From NCBI GenBank assembly GCA_025201765.1, contig MU623399.1, positions 1 to 64,000 of the forward strand: a DNA stretch of 64,000 nucleotides. The letters run 5' to 3'. The notes under the pieces are model-generated. The model saw only the letters and a list, made by a program, of their open reading frames with translations. It searched no databases and was not told the DNA's origin. This DNA comes from Daldinia sp. FL1419. Its lineage: Eukaryota; Ascomycota; Sordariomycetes; Xylariales; Hypoxylaceae. Positions within the stretch are counted from its first letter, which is position 1. Each line of letters starts with the position of its first letter. The position numbers and the translations under genes were made by a program. Below are positions 45,401 through 56,504 of the stretch, piece by piece.

Positions 45401-46614
45401 ATGGCTGGCTTACCCGTCTTAGAAAATACGGTGGCTTTCGATGCTCCTAATGCGGGAAAGCCGTCCACCACATGGTACAAGGTCGTCGGCGACCTAGACA
45501 AATCGTCCACCCCGGCCTTGATCGTACTACATGGAGGTCCCGGTGCGGGACATGAGTACTTGGTTCCTTTTACGGATCTGTACAAGCAATATGGGGTTCC
45601 CGTCGTATTTTACGATCAGATTGGATGCGGCAAGTCCACCCACTTCAAAGAGAAGATGGGGGATGATTCATTTTGGAATGTCGACTTGTTTATCGCCGAG
45701 CTCGATAACCTCGTCGACCACCTCGGGTTTCGTGAGAAGGGTTTCTTTCTCGCCGGCCAGAGTTGGGGCGGTATGTTAGCGGGCTCGTACGCCTCCCGAC
45801 GACCCCGCGGCTTGAAGAAAGTCGTAATCGCCGGAGCACCCGCTAGTTTCCCCCTTTTCATGGAATACGGCAAAACGCTGCGTGCAGGTTTACCAAAGGA
45901 TATCCGTGAGATATTAGAGGCTGGTGATCAAGAAGGAAACTACGAGACTTCGGAGTATGAGAGGGCCAGCGCCTGTGAGTGCTATCTAAAGTCGCGTACT
46001 GGCGCATTCTATGCAAAATGATGTCTTATGTCAATTCGCCAGTCTTCTACTCCCGGCATGTCTGTTCCCTCGATCCGCTACCCGAAGCAGTGAAGCAGGC
46101 CTTCGCAAACTTGAAGGAAGATTCGACAGCATACAATACTATGTACGCACCAACCAATCAGCACCAATAGCATATCTACCACTAACACATCAATCTTAGG
46201 CAAGGCCCGTCAGAAATAGTCGTTACTGGCAACTTAAAGGACTGGGAGGGTTGGAAAGACGCGCACAATATTGACGTCGACACTTTGCTCTTGAACGGGA
46301 GGTATGACGAGGTGGGGGAGCCATGCGTAGAACCCTGGGGTATGTACAACTATCATCTAACCTACGTCTCTATGGATGATCGCTAACCATCAGCAGTGAG
46401 TAAGATGTCATATTTATCTCTACATCATCTCACCAACCCCTAAATCTGGCATACGAAACTTGAATTCTAAAAGCTAATGAGACATTCGGAATACCAGTTT
46501 AGGGTAATTCCGAGGATCAAGTGGGTGGTATTCGAAAAGTCTAGCCATATGGCGCATTGGGAGGAGCGCGAAAGATTCATGCAGATTGTCGGTACATTTC
46601 TGACAGGCTACTGA
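45401..46614 (+). CDS. Proline iminopeptidase-like alpha/beta hydrolase (peptidase S33)
   Basis: Exons 45401-45974, 46043-46142, 46200-46339, a 2-nt exon CA at 46394-46395 and 46498-46614 give 310 aa, the normal family length. HGGPG (44-48) forms the oxyanion site, GQSWGGM (Ser121) the nucleophile, NGRYDEV the Asp and SSHMAHWEERERF the His. These enzymes release N-terminal proline or short peptides. The 2-nt exon is required because the third exon ends in phase 1 at TGGG|GTATGT while the last exon opens in phase 0 at FRVIPRIKW; both flanking introns have good borders (GTATGT...ATCAG and GTGAGT...CCAG). The alternative is a frameshift, making this a pseudogene. Downstream and codirectional with the UstYa-family gene. 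Confidence 0.75.
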
Positions 46615-47666
46615 GACGACTTAGTCTTGTTATCATACGTAACACTCGCATGCAGTCAGTCTTACTACATGCGACGAAACCGAGAGTTAATCTTTTCGGA
46701 ATCGAAGGTGGGTGAGAGCTATAATGCCTCCTTAGGCTGGTGTCAAAGAGTTGCAATAATGCAAATGAGCTAGCGAATCAAAAAATAATGAATTACTCGA
46801 CTCCACACGTAGGATCCTTATTTATGCAGACATCGTTTGGACTAGCTGACGGAAGAGGTCGAATGGGGATGCGGGGAGATCTGAACGATTAGTTTAAGTG
46901 ATAGGAGTTCGTCTACGCCGTATGACTGCAGCTTATAGTCGTACCGATTATGTGCGTATATACTTGCAGTAGCAATGCGCGATAGCCGGCGTTAGGTTCC
47001 ATTATATTCTAGTGAGCCGGTAAAATAGGTAACTAGAATCTGTATAGAAAGGGTGCTTGAAGATAGTTCTTATGTGCCCACCTCTCCGTTAGGGATTCCC
47101 ATGATAACATCATATGTAGATAGTTTCATATGTAACGACGACCCCGCTCATGCGTACGACACTATCAGCGGACATGGAAGATAGAGTGACGGCGGAAGAC
47201 GACTCTTCCCGTAAGCAAGGAACTGCGCGAGCTATGTAATATCTTGCTACACCAACACTAGGGGGCATCTGTGTTAAGAACTTTAATCATAGGGCTGCAT
47301 CTACATAACAAGGTACACATGGCGGGGTTATAAATACGATCCTAACCTAGTAAGTAGGTAAGTGACGATGCTGCTTATCTTTCATATGCTACGAGGGCGC
47401 GAGCTAGTATATCAGAAGCATGGCGACCTTTGGCCCCTCATATTCAGAAGCGCATACCCCAGGTATCTCAAACGGACGCCAACAAGAACGATTTTATTAT
47501 AACTGTACAGGGTATCAAATAGACTAACCTAGGTCCCAAAGATAGCAGGACGAATAACAACCTACCTGAACGTGTCGCCGCTCCTCAAACAAGTTGTTCT
47601 CACAACGAACGCCTAGAATGCCTCCCGAGAGCTCCGATTCGACCTACGAGGTGTATTATATAAAAT
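46615..47666. other. Intergenic, nothing recognised
   Basis: About 1 kb of ordinary composition without a coding-like frame; TAGTAAGTAGGTAAG-type motif near 47349. Confidence 0.4.
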
Positions 47667-48074
47667 TTAAAAGGTTGAGTTCTGACTTTCTTCGATAAAT
47701 CTACTCCAGTCTTTGACTTCTTCTTCGTAATTCTTGCTCATGTAAAAGAAGGAGCCTTTCTTGACTTGGTCCATATCAAGACACCTCTCTATCTTGAGGG
47801 GTTTTGCATCGGCTACTCGCCCGTACGACTGCTCCTCAAAGACCGGTGCGAACTGGTAAGATTCTCTCATCCTAATAATATCCTTTGCGCGCGATAGGGG
47901 CACTGCTAGGGAGGGGCGCCTACGGAGGTTATTCAATTCTTGTTGAATAGTTACGTTTCTCTGCTCGGCACATACCGCGGCCTTCTCAAGAGCTATTCCT
48001 CTGCATACCTTAGGCATCTTTTCGCTTTTGTTTTGCTGAGTCGTGGGGTTTTCCTTTATTAGCCTTGATATCAT
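47667..48074 (-). CDS. Small hypothetical protein, 135 aa
   Basis: A single frame with ATG at 48074 and a second in-frame ATG shortly after (MPKVCRGIALEK). The protein is charged, with EQRNVTIQQELNNLRRRPS in the first half and KNYEEEVKDWSRFIEES near the end, and shows no signal peptide or membrane segment. I recognise no family. It may be a real gene, but no supporting splice structure or motif is visible. Confidence 0.35.
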   Translation of the reverse strand: MISRLIKENPTTQQNKSEKMPKVCRGIALEKAAVCAEQRNVTIQQELNNLRRRPSLAVPLSRAKDIIRMRESYQFAPVFEEQSYGRVADAKPLKIERCLDMDQVKKGSFFYMSKNYEEEVKDWSRFIEESQNSTF

Positions 48075-49074
48075 TTCTATTTTCTTTTACTCTTGAGCTA
48101 AAGTCCGTGATAGGTGCTGTACCCGAAGTGCAATACCTGCCTACCTATATCTCTATATTCCCCCCCAAATTTACCACGAAGGAGCGTCGAACACGCGGAC
48201 TTATACGCTGTTTCCCATATGGTTCGAAACAATACTATTAGTGTGAAGAGGGCTGAATGAAAGGGTTTACCCGTAATCCTTGTCAAATTGAACAATCGAT
48301 TATATCGAAGTCTCTGTAAATAGATCCATCGCCCAACAATGGAAATTGTGGTTGCTAACAAAGATGCCTTCAAAGCCCCTGGGATATCCGGTATAAGTCA
48401 TTGAGTCGATTAGCTAACTGGCACCATGTCATATTAAGGTACCTGGGTAGGTACGTAGGCTTGGGAGTTATAATGTTCTATATTTGGCTGGTTAACTTTA
48501 ATATGATAATCACAGTATGTATGGTAATATCTAACGAGACATATATGGTGACGATTTGAATAAAGGTCGTTATATCATCGGCAATTTCTATTGCTATAAC
48601 TAAGCTATTCTCTCAGAATTGGACGTATATGATAGCCCAGTTGATTCCAACAAGGCGGCTCTTGTACTAAAACACACGATGACGGATATACCTAACCTAG
48701 TGATCTGTGAAATATATCCAGAATAAAACGCCCCTTTACCATCCATCCAAACAAGAGAAAGCGGCGTCGTCAATGTAGCGAATCGTGACACGTGAGCAAA
48801 AATGACGCCTACAAACAGTAAACCGAAATTATTGGCCGAGGGTGGGGTGAGGTTCGATGGCTTGGCCTCTAAAACCCAAACCAACGTTGATATTCTTGAT
48901 ATTCTCCTTGGAGAGAGAGGGCAGTATCGATTGGATTTGGGATGGAATTAGGTAAGAGTCGCAAGCATAGCTCTCATCAAACCGGGTGGCGGTCCTATAG
49001 TTATATGTTAGCCGGGGCTCCTCCGCTTTCAGATAACCGTAATGAGACGAGAGCGAGTAAAAGCGCACCTTCAT
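48075..49074. other. Intergenic, nothing recognised
   Basis: About 1 kb with frames shorter than 100 codons and no recognisable product. A GTACCTGGGTAGGTACGTAGG motif lies near 48440. Confidence 0.4.
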
Positions 49075-50728
49075 CTATCGATACTTAGGCACGCTAATGG
49101 ACATCCTACCTTTCTTGTCCTTCTCAATGCGCACCCCGCGCCGTGGCTCTTCGATTTTCTCGACCTGCTCCTCATAAAGAACGAGTTCGCCCGTCGGTAG
49201 ACGTTCAGCTGATATCAATTCGCGATCGGTGCTGCGGCTATGCGACCGGTGGCGGGAATGGGAATGGTGGTGATGGTGCCGTCGTTCCGCTTTTAATAAG
49301 TCGCGCTCTACTTCTAGTCGAGCAATTTCCATTTTGATATCCTTGTCCGATCGTCGTCCACCGCCAACTAGAGCGAGAGGTCCTACAGCGACTTCTTCAC
49401 TATATTCTCGGGGTTCTATTATGACTGGAGTGCGGGTTGTAGACGTGGAGTGACTGCGACGGCTACGTGCACTACGAGTAGGCGAGACGTCGCGGATGAA
49501 TGTCTCTTGAACAACTTCCACGGGAGTCTGTGCAGCTGGCGCGACGGGTGCCGCAGTATGGATAATTGCCGGCGGGGGCGGGGGTGCTGGTACAGCGACT
49601 GGAGGTGGTGGTGGAAGCGTAAAAACTTCTTCTCTCCTTTCTTCGACGAGACCTCCGGGGACAGAGCGAGCGGAGGCGACTTCTCGTTCGGACTTCTTGT
49701 ATTCTTCACTTAGCTTAAGAAGGTCATCGATATTTTGTTGACCGAGCGCTTTTTGCACAACGATAACGTTACCCTAAGGCAACTGGTTAGATTGATGACA
49801 TCGACACGTTAGATACGATCTTGGGACCTACCTCTTCAACGAATGGATAGCCGAGGTCAATAAGCGCAAGCTTAGAAACAAGTCGAACTGGAATTCTCGT
49901 CTTTCCTTTTTTAGGGTACTCGCTCTTAACGCTCTTGACTGTAACGCTAGTACCTCCGCTGCTACTTGAATCGTCCGACGAGACGGAAGTGCGTGAGACG
50001 CTTCTACTTCGGACACTACCGCCGCGATGTTTACTCCTCGATGAGCCGCTATCGCGGCGTTTTCTTATTTTCACAACGTCTCTTTCGCGAATGCGCTCGG
50101 GATAAGTATGGTATTCTTCGTCGCCGTAGCGATCGGGTTCGGAAATTTTAATTTCGTCGATGTCCCGCTCTGCGTAGATCCTCGGTGGTGGTAGAGCTCT
50201 GGATCTTGGAAGAGGAATCGGCTTATACGGTTCGGCATGTAAATCTTCGCGACGAGGGCGAGTATCAAATTCATCCTTTTCGAAGAACTTGGGCGGGGGT
50301 CGTCTGTCGAACGTATCTAAGGACGACTGCCTTCGAAGCAGCTGACCGGGTCGTCGCGGAGGGGATGAGGGACGAAATTCTCGTTCCCGCTCCCTTTCAG
50401 CCCGCTCGCGGCCGATAACAAGGCGTCGCTCTAGTTCGGGGGGAGGCGAACGCCTAAAGCGCGGACCCTCATCATAATATCTCTTTTCGTGTGGGTAATC
50501 ATCGTCCCACGGTTGTGGTGGCCGTCTTCGCTGGTATCTTTCATCCGCAGAGGTCTCATGAATCCGACTTCCTGGGACGCGGGTATAGTAGCGATCATGT
50601 TCCTCAAAGCGATCTCTTTCGGCGGTTTGACGACTACGGTCACTCTCGACAGCGAAGCGATTCTTGTCCCACCTCTCGCCGTACGATTCACCGTAAGCTA
50701 AATCATCATCTACCCGCCTGTGCGCCAT
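49075..50728 (-). CDS. DUF8035-like Arg/Ser-rich protein, two exons
   Basis: Exons 50728-49832 and 49773-49075, with a 58-nt intron, give 531 aa. The N-terminal half is rich in Arg, Glu, Tyr and Pro with low complexity (RYYDEGPRFRRSPPPELERR), then an RS-type segment (SRSVSRTSVSSDDSSSSGG). The intron lies within the ordered core, joining LIDLGYPFVEE to GNVIVVQKALGQQNIDDLL, the pattern of the fungal DUF8035 core. Later parts include a poly-Pro stretch (PPPPPPVAVPAPPPPP) and a His-rich block (RRHHHHHSHSRHRSHSR) inside a predicted coiled-coil region. Function is not established for this family; nuclear or RNA-linked roles are only suggested by the RS composition. Confidence 0.75.
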
Positions 50729-51474
50729 TGTAGAATGATAAAAAATAACAAGTATCGAAGCAGATGTAAAGGTATCTCCAAAATTAATTAGTTTGGTCGA
50801 TGTATATGAAAATAGTTGTCAGGCGATATCGAAGTAAGGATCAAACTGGGTTATGACTAGCGCGCTGTGGTATAATTCCGGCTATGACGACAGCGGGGAG
50901 AGCAAGTCCGGAATGTCAAATGTATTAATTTGACAGCTGCGAAAACGGACGGTGGTGCGATGCTTTTTTTCGTGAAGGACTGATAGTTGCACTACGCAGC
51001 GCAACACAAGAGTTCAAGTAAGACCGTTTTTGTTCTCCTCGGGATGTTTTTCTTCTCACGTTCGTGCTGCGTGTGATACTTATGCGACAGCGTCCGTCGC
51101 GGACTGACCGATAAACCTGATCAGCAGCCCAAAGACGATGTGGTGCCCTCGCGGGTACAGGTGTGGGGCGCTTGGGCTCGTACCTACTTGTGTGTAGGTA
51201 TTTTGAGTATCCTACTTCGTGAGGAGGAAGCTCTTGGCTTTATAATATATACTTTTCAAGGCTAAAACCTTGGAAGAGGAAAAGGTCCCAACAAAAATTA
51301 TAAAGGGATGGGAGAATGACGACAGGTAGTTTGATCGTAGAATCGTGGAATTGACTTTTGAAGTTTCGGAGGGGCAACCCGGTTCTTAATAGCGACTATT
51401 ACATCAGTGAACATCAGCGAACTTATGATGGCTTGGCCCGTCTGTCCATTAGCGCGCTGCTTGAGAAATGCAAC
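50729..51474. other. Intergenic upstream of DUF8035-like gene
   Basis: Probable promoter of the minus-strand gene; no other feature recognised before the pogo-type element. Confidence 0.4.
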
Positions 51475-51476
51475 TA

Positions 51477-52161
51477 CAGTAAAACCCTGCCATAACGAAT
51501 CTACTTTATAGCGAATCCTCGCGTTAGCGAATTAATTTTGCGATTTTCGGGTTTTTGTATGTAAAATAACGAATTTTTTCGTATAATGAAATTCGTTAAT
51601 CTTGATGATTAGTCACCACCCAATTCGTTGTATGTAATAAGGGGTATTTCAAAATTTTTAGGTGGTTGGGTTGAATTTTAAGGAATTCCAGGTGGTTGGA
51701 TTGAATAAGCTAACCTGATCGGGTTAGTATGAGGCTTATGATACAAAAAATCGTACGAATTTTGGTGTTTTACTAGTCAAATTTGGTCCAGGATAAGGGC
51801 GACGATGAGGTTGACAATATCACTCAAAACGTTGAAATTGAAGGAATTTCATTGAATGAAGCCTTATTAGCATGCTTATATGGTGCGAACAGCATCACCA
51901 AGTTGATTCAGACCTTATAAAGGCCTTGAATAAAGAGGCAAAAGCAATTCAATTTCGTAAAGTTAGGGAATAAGCTTTTGAAACCAGGCAAACAACAATA
52001 AGTACGTACTATGTACAAAGAAATAGGTAGATTTTATTAATAAATATAAGTACTTATACAAATATTCAATCCTAAGAGGGGTAAACCTGGTTTATAACGA
52101 ATCCCCGCTATAGCGAATCCAATTCCATGCTCGAATTAATTCGTTATGGCAGGGTTTTACT
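51477..52161. mobile_element. pogo/Fot1-type deletion derivative (MITE), 685 bp
   Basis: Inverted repeats of about 25 bp begin CAGTAAAACCCTGCCATAAC on the left (51477) and end with its reverse complement at 52161. TA dinucleotides at 51475-51476 and 52162-52163 are the target duplication. The CAGT..AACC end and TA duplication are hallmarks of pogo/Fot1 elements of the Tc1/mariner superfamily. Sub-terminal repeats continue (ATAGCGAATCC). Inside, 51793-51972 keeps a short coding-like relic (ISLNEALLACLYGANSI and KALNKEAKAIQFRKV in another frame), probably the end of the transposase, with stops. Confidence 0.8.
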
Positions 52162-52163
52162 GT

Positions 52164-52763
52164 ACTACATATAGATACGTAGGTACCTAGGAAGGTAGCC
52201 AATCCGTCGTCCTGGTCGTACAGCCACTATGGACCTATCTATATTGAGACCCACACATTAATACCGGGAGGGAGCCATCGGCCAGACCAATCAACAAATT
52301 TGAAGCAAGAGGGTGTGACTGCTAGTCTATGTTAAGTGTGACATCGAAACTTCTATCTTAAAAATTCCGTCACCAGAGGCTTCCAAGTAACTTGTACCTT
52401 AATATTTTTATTCGATAATCACAAACCATCCATCATATATGAATGATTAAAAGGACAACGTTTTGATAGCGAATAGCAGGATAGGTACAGCATAGGCACA
52501 GATCGATCGTAAATATCACAAGGCTTTGCTTCGTACTTCATTTCCGTTTTCAATGATTTGGTGGTAATGGGAATTTGGGCGACATTTGGGTTGTTATATT
52601 TGTCCTAATTCGAGGCCTTGGAAGCCAGCTACACATGAATCAATTTGCTCGTACGACAGTAAGATTCATCAAAGTCGCATTTTACTAATTTTACCAATAT
52701 AGGTAGCTATATTCAATCTATTCGATCTATTCAACCCATTCGAATAGCCAAAGCAATCTAGGC
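52164..52763. other. Intergenic, nothing recognised
   Basis: 600 bp without a coding-like frame or repeat. Confidence 0.4.
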
Positions 52764-53465
52764 TTAAAGTTGTTCACCGTCGGGCACTTGAGAGTGACTT
52801 ATCATAAGGGCATAGAACATGGAGCATAGAGCACAAGGAGTCCGCCGCCAATACAGCACGTGCCGGATATCCTTGGGATTATCCTTGATAAAGTAAGGCC
52901 GACCATGGAAGACATTGGACGAAAGTACAGGTTTAACAGCGTCGGAGAAGATGATGTGTTCAATACTACCCATTAGTGTTTGCTTTTCGTGGATCTCGAC
53001 GGGATCTATAATATCGTGTCTGACAGGTGGAGAAGCTCCTAGTCTGCTAGGCTTTACCTTCAAGATCACTTCCAGGATATCGAAGCCAAGACTTTTCGAC
53101 GCAGAGTGACGTCGTCCAACATCTTCAACCCTCGAATCGGGGGCTTCGTTGTATCACCCCACTCAGCGACAACGAACCGACAACTGAAGTAGGGGTGGCC
53201 CGTGCTTGCCCAACCAGCACTTCTTCAACGGGTTTATGGGTTTCTTCTCTTTCAGATTGGCATTTCTTAACGGTGCAATCTTCTTATTCGTAGCAACGTA
53301 CGACGTAGTTGCTGCGTCTAAATCCCCAGACAGCTTACGCAGACATGAATCTGCTTCTCGCGCTTACGTGCGTATATCCTCCCCAGCAACCGTGAGACTC
53401 GAAGCGCTGGGTCGTTTTGTGGACGACCGCGCAATTCCTGCTGCCCAACCAAGGCTAGACCTCAG
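52764..53465 (-). pseudogene. Cryptic coding-like locus, unidentified, possibly spliced or broken
   Basis: One minus-strand frame is coding-like from about 53330 to 52764: LRNANLKEKKPINPLKKCW, then two TGA stops (53163-53165 and 53154-53156), then LEVILKVKPSRLGASPPV, HGRPYFIKDNPKDI and a stop at 52764. A further upstream exon can be joined (53465 to about 53378, RPQNDPALRVSRLLGRIYA) across a 49-nt GTAAGC..TTTAG intron. I do not recognise the family. Either a small intron removes the two stops or the gene is damaged. The lower part alone (52764-53069) is the only stop-free stretch over 100 codons and has no ATG at its start. Confidence 0.35.
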
Positions 53466-53704
53466 GCCTTGCTTCGCCTAGTCAGGGGTCCTCGGATTAA
53501 GAAAAATTCACTGGGCCCTGTATCCGTTTCTGTCAAGAAATGCATAATCTACTGATTGGTCATTAGGTCCCGCTGAAAAATCACTTCTACGACGTCGAGC
53601 AAAAACAGTTCACCCAGCTGCGACCCGTCTGTTACTATTATTGATATTGTACTACTAATAACGCCGGCGAGCCGAACCCTAGGTACCCGTCGCATTATTC
53701 GCGC

Positions 53705-55613
53705 TCAAGCTGAAATTCGTACCTTGAATACCAAAGCTTGGCTATCGAGACTGTAACCGCTCCCGTCGATGTACGGGAATTTGCCTCCATTCATAAAGCC
53801 TTTCTGGGTGATGAAATCGTTATCGCTTAGACTGAATACATAGAACTCTCCATTGGAGACGCCGGGGTCGACAGGAACTTTTCCAATCGATTCCCATTTC
53901 TCATTCTACACATCGCGATAGGTTAGTCTTAAGCGACGCGCTCAAGTTTACACACAGCAATGAACGACTCACCAGTAGATATTCGTCCTGGTCACCACCA
54001 TTGTGGACACCGAACCGGTTTAGCTGCTCGTTCACATTGAAGTCAAGGAAGCTGCAGTACTTCGCAGGTGTGATTTTCTTCTTGAGCTTTCCACTCTTCT
54101 CTTTGGCAACGTTGCAATCGGTGCAATCATAGTCTCCAGCCTCTTTGACATCCGTGGCTTCGGAAATATCAAAGACATCAAGCTGGCGGTAAACTGAAAG
54201 AGAGCTATCGGTACCGTGACCAGCGCCGGAGTCACGAGATAGGATAAAGAACTGGCCGTTCTCGAGCGCGTGTATCTCGGACTGAGCGGCCACTTTAGGA
54301 TTCTTGGATTTCTTTGCCGTCGGATCCGTATAGAGGGGTAGAGGGACAATCCATTCTCCCGCGTAAACCGGCGCAAGTCGATCCGAAACATCGTACTTTA
54401 GAAGTCTAGTGTACCTCATAGTTTGCTTCTCCAAGCCCTAATGGAATCGTCAGCTTTCGAAGTTGCTATTATCTGTTTGCTCAGATCATTCTCGAGCCAT
54501 AGGCTCTCATAGTTCGGTTGAATTCCGCACTTACACCATCTTGTACGGTTGCGGCCTGCAAAAGTACCCACAACGATTTGCCGTCTTCCGAGACGGTGAG
54601 ACCCTCAAACCCTATATTCCTAATGTTTAGACTACCTATGTTTATGTTTATACGGATTATTGAGACTTACCATGGTTGTTGTCACGGCCGCTATCAGGAT
54701 CGGCAGGGTCTACGTCGTCTCCTTCGCCGTTATCTATATAATGTGGCGGGCTATTAGCAGAGAATGAAGTTTTTCCGTCGCGTGTGGGCACAATCGCGTC
54801 GTTGGGACGAACAGCACTGAGCATCTTGCCCTCGGGGCTAAACAGATCTAACCAGCCATGTTAGCAAAGGGTTCCTCTCATACTGGATACCGAGTCAATC
54901 TGCATACATATATAAGGACCATATTCATCGGAAATCCAGAAACTGGAGTCATCATTGACGTATAGCCCCTCTGCGTCAACAGGGATACGTTTACCACCAG
55001 GTTCATCTCCGCCAAAGCCGTCTCCTGTGTAAGTCGCAACGGGCAAATCGGGGAAGCCAGAGAAGGAGATGTGTCCAGTAGCGTCAGCGTCTAATCCGGT
55101 GCAAGGCGTCCCGTCAGGTCCAGAGAAGAGTATCGTATCTAGATATTGGAAGTACAGGTTTGGGCCTGAGGGGTTGTCCACAGTTGCATGAGGCTTAGGC
55201 GTGAAGATGATATTAAATTTGTGAACTCGGGGGTTGAAGTTGAGTGTCCCTTCAGTATTCCTAGCGAGAACGGTCAGCATCACTTGTGTCGTCATGGACA
55301 AGATTTAAAAGTTGGCCTACCAGCCACGATCGGGTAACGACCATAGTACGCCTGAGTAGCTTCCATTATCAAGTTTCTTCCAAGCACACGAGTCTAGGTG
55401 TATAGAAGAGCCCAGTCCGCCGAGTGTATCGCCGAATTTGTCGACGGCATCGGAGACGACAAATCCGTAACCAGCAAGCTTCTCATATTCGTAGACTATA
55501 CTATTACAAGTAGTCTTATTTACGCTCGGAGATGCGCCACCACCGGCCCGGCACTTTGCGGCGGCACCGAGAGCACCCGCGACTAAGGAGGCTGTGAGCA
55601 AGAGTACCTTCAT
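53705..55613 (-). CDS. Secreted phytase-like/esterase-like protein (PF13449-type), six exons
   Basis: Exons 55613-55321, 55260-54908, 54847-54671, 54611-54535, 54437-53973 and 53905-53705 give 521 aa in frame; introns are 59-97 nt. The start ATG at 55613 is chosen because MKVLLLTASLVAGALGA is a signal peptide. Conserved pieces include SGVLWSLPDRGWNTEG, DAEGLYVNDDSSFWISDEYGP, GFEGLTVSEDGKSLWVLLQ, IHALENGQFFILSRDSGAG and GGDQDEYLL, the beta-propeller repeats of the esterase-like activity of phytase family. Such secreted proteins are common in fungi and bacteria; catalytic activity is not well established. It probably acts outside the cell on phosphorylated or esterified substrates. No damage seen. 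Confidence 0.85.
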
Positions 55614-56504
55614 GCTTGAAGTCAAAGCCAATACCGCGAATGATGGTAATAACCTACAGAAAGCCAATAACGAATCATCGAGGACCAAGTCTTTATTAAG
55701 TATTTATATACAACTAAAAGCTGAGCCTCAGCTACCATTTTCGGACCGTTTATGATTGACGCCTACAACATATGAGGCAGGCCGTTGTAGCGGGAGATCG
55801 GCCATCTTTGCTAAGTGCGGTTCCTGGATAGCTTGTTTCACAGGTAAATAAGTAATAAAAATACCAAAGTTGGGAGGTGGCTACACCAGGTTCTGGATTA
55901 TCCGGTTACCCCGGCACGGCGTTGTGAGGTAAGGGGAGCACGTTGTTCTCTAACGAAGTCTCATTCGCCGAACGTCCCCAACCAACTTACCGTGCTGAGA
56001 TACTAGGCGACAAATAAGATAACAAGGGGGTCATACGCTACACAGTTGACAAGAGGTTATTGTCAATTGCAATTGAAAAAGGCTGGTAAGCACGTGGGAT
56101 GCTTCTATGTTCGGGGTAGGATTACGTCTCGGTGAGCTCAGGGATAATGAACTATGAGTGCACCTGAGGATTCTCGTCAAAAGCATCTATATCTACAGCT
56201 CCTCCGTATTCTCTTGGCCGTAAGCTTGGAGAACTCCGAAAGCACGAAACTTCGCTGACTATCGCCCATGTCGCAAGAAATTGCCGAATAATATTTTGTT
56301 ACACGGGCTAAATGAGTATGGAGTACTAAACATTTTTTGCCAAAAGATTTGATCGGTGTCTACGATTTTATTTACGCAAAACTAATAGCTCTAATAGTAG
56401 AACAGAAGATCCCTATGTTTATACGTGATACGTTAGGATATCACGTCGTTTCCTTCTTTGTTTTAGCTAGACTTTCTACACTCCTATTTTTTTAGGGCCG
56501 TACC
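55614..56504. promoter_or_regulatory. Upstream region of the phytase-like gene
   Basis: About 890 bp before the zinc-cluster relic. A TATTTATATA box lies near 55700, about 90 bp upstream of the ATG on the minus strand. Nothing else recognised. Confidence 0.4.
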
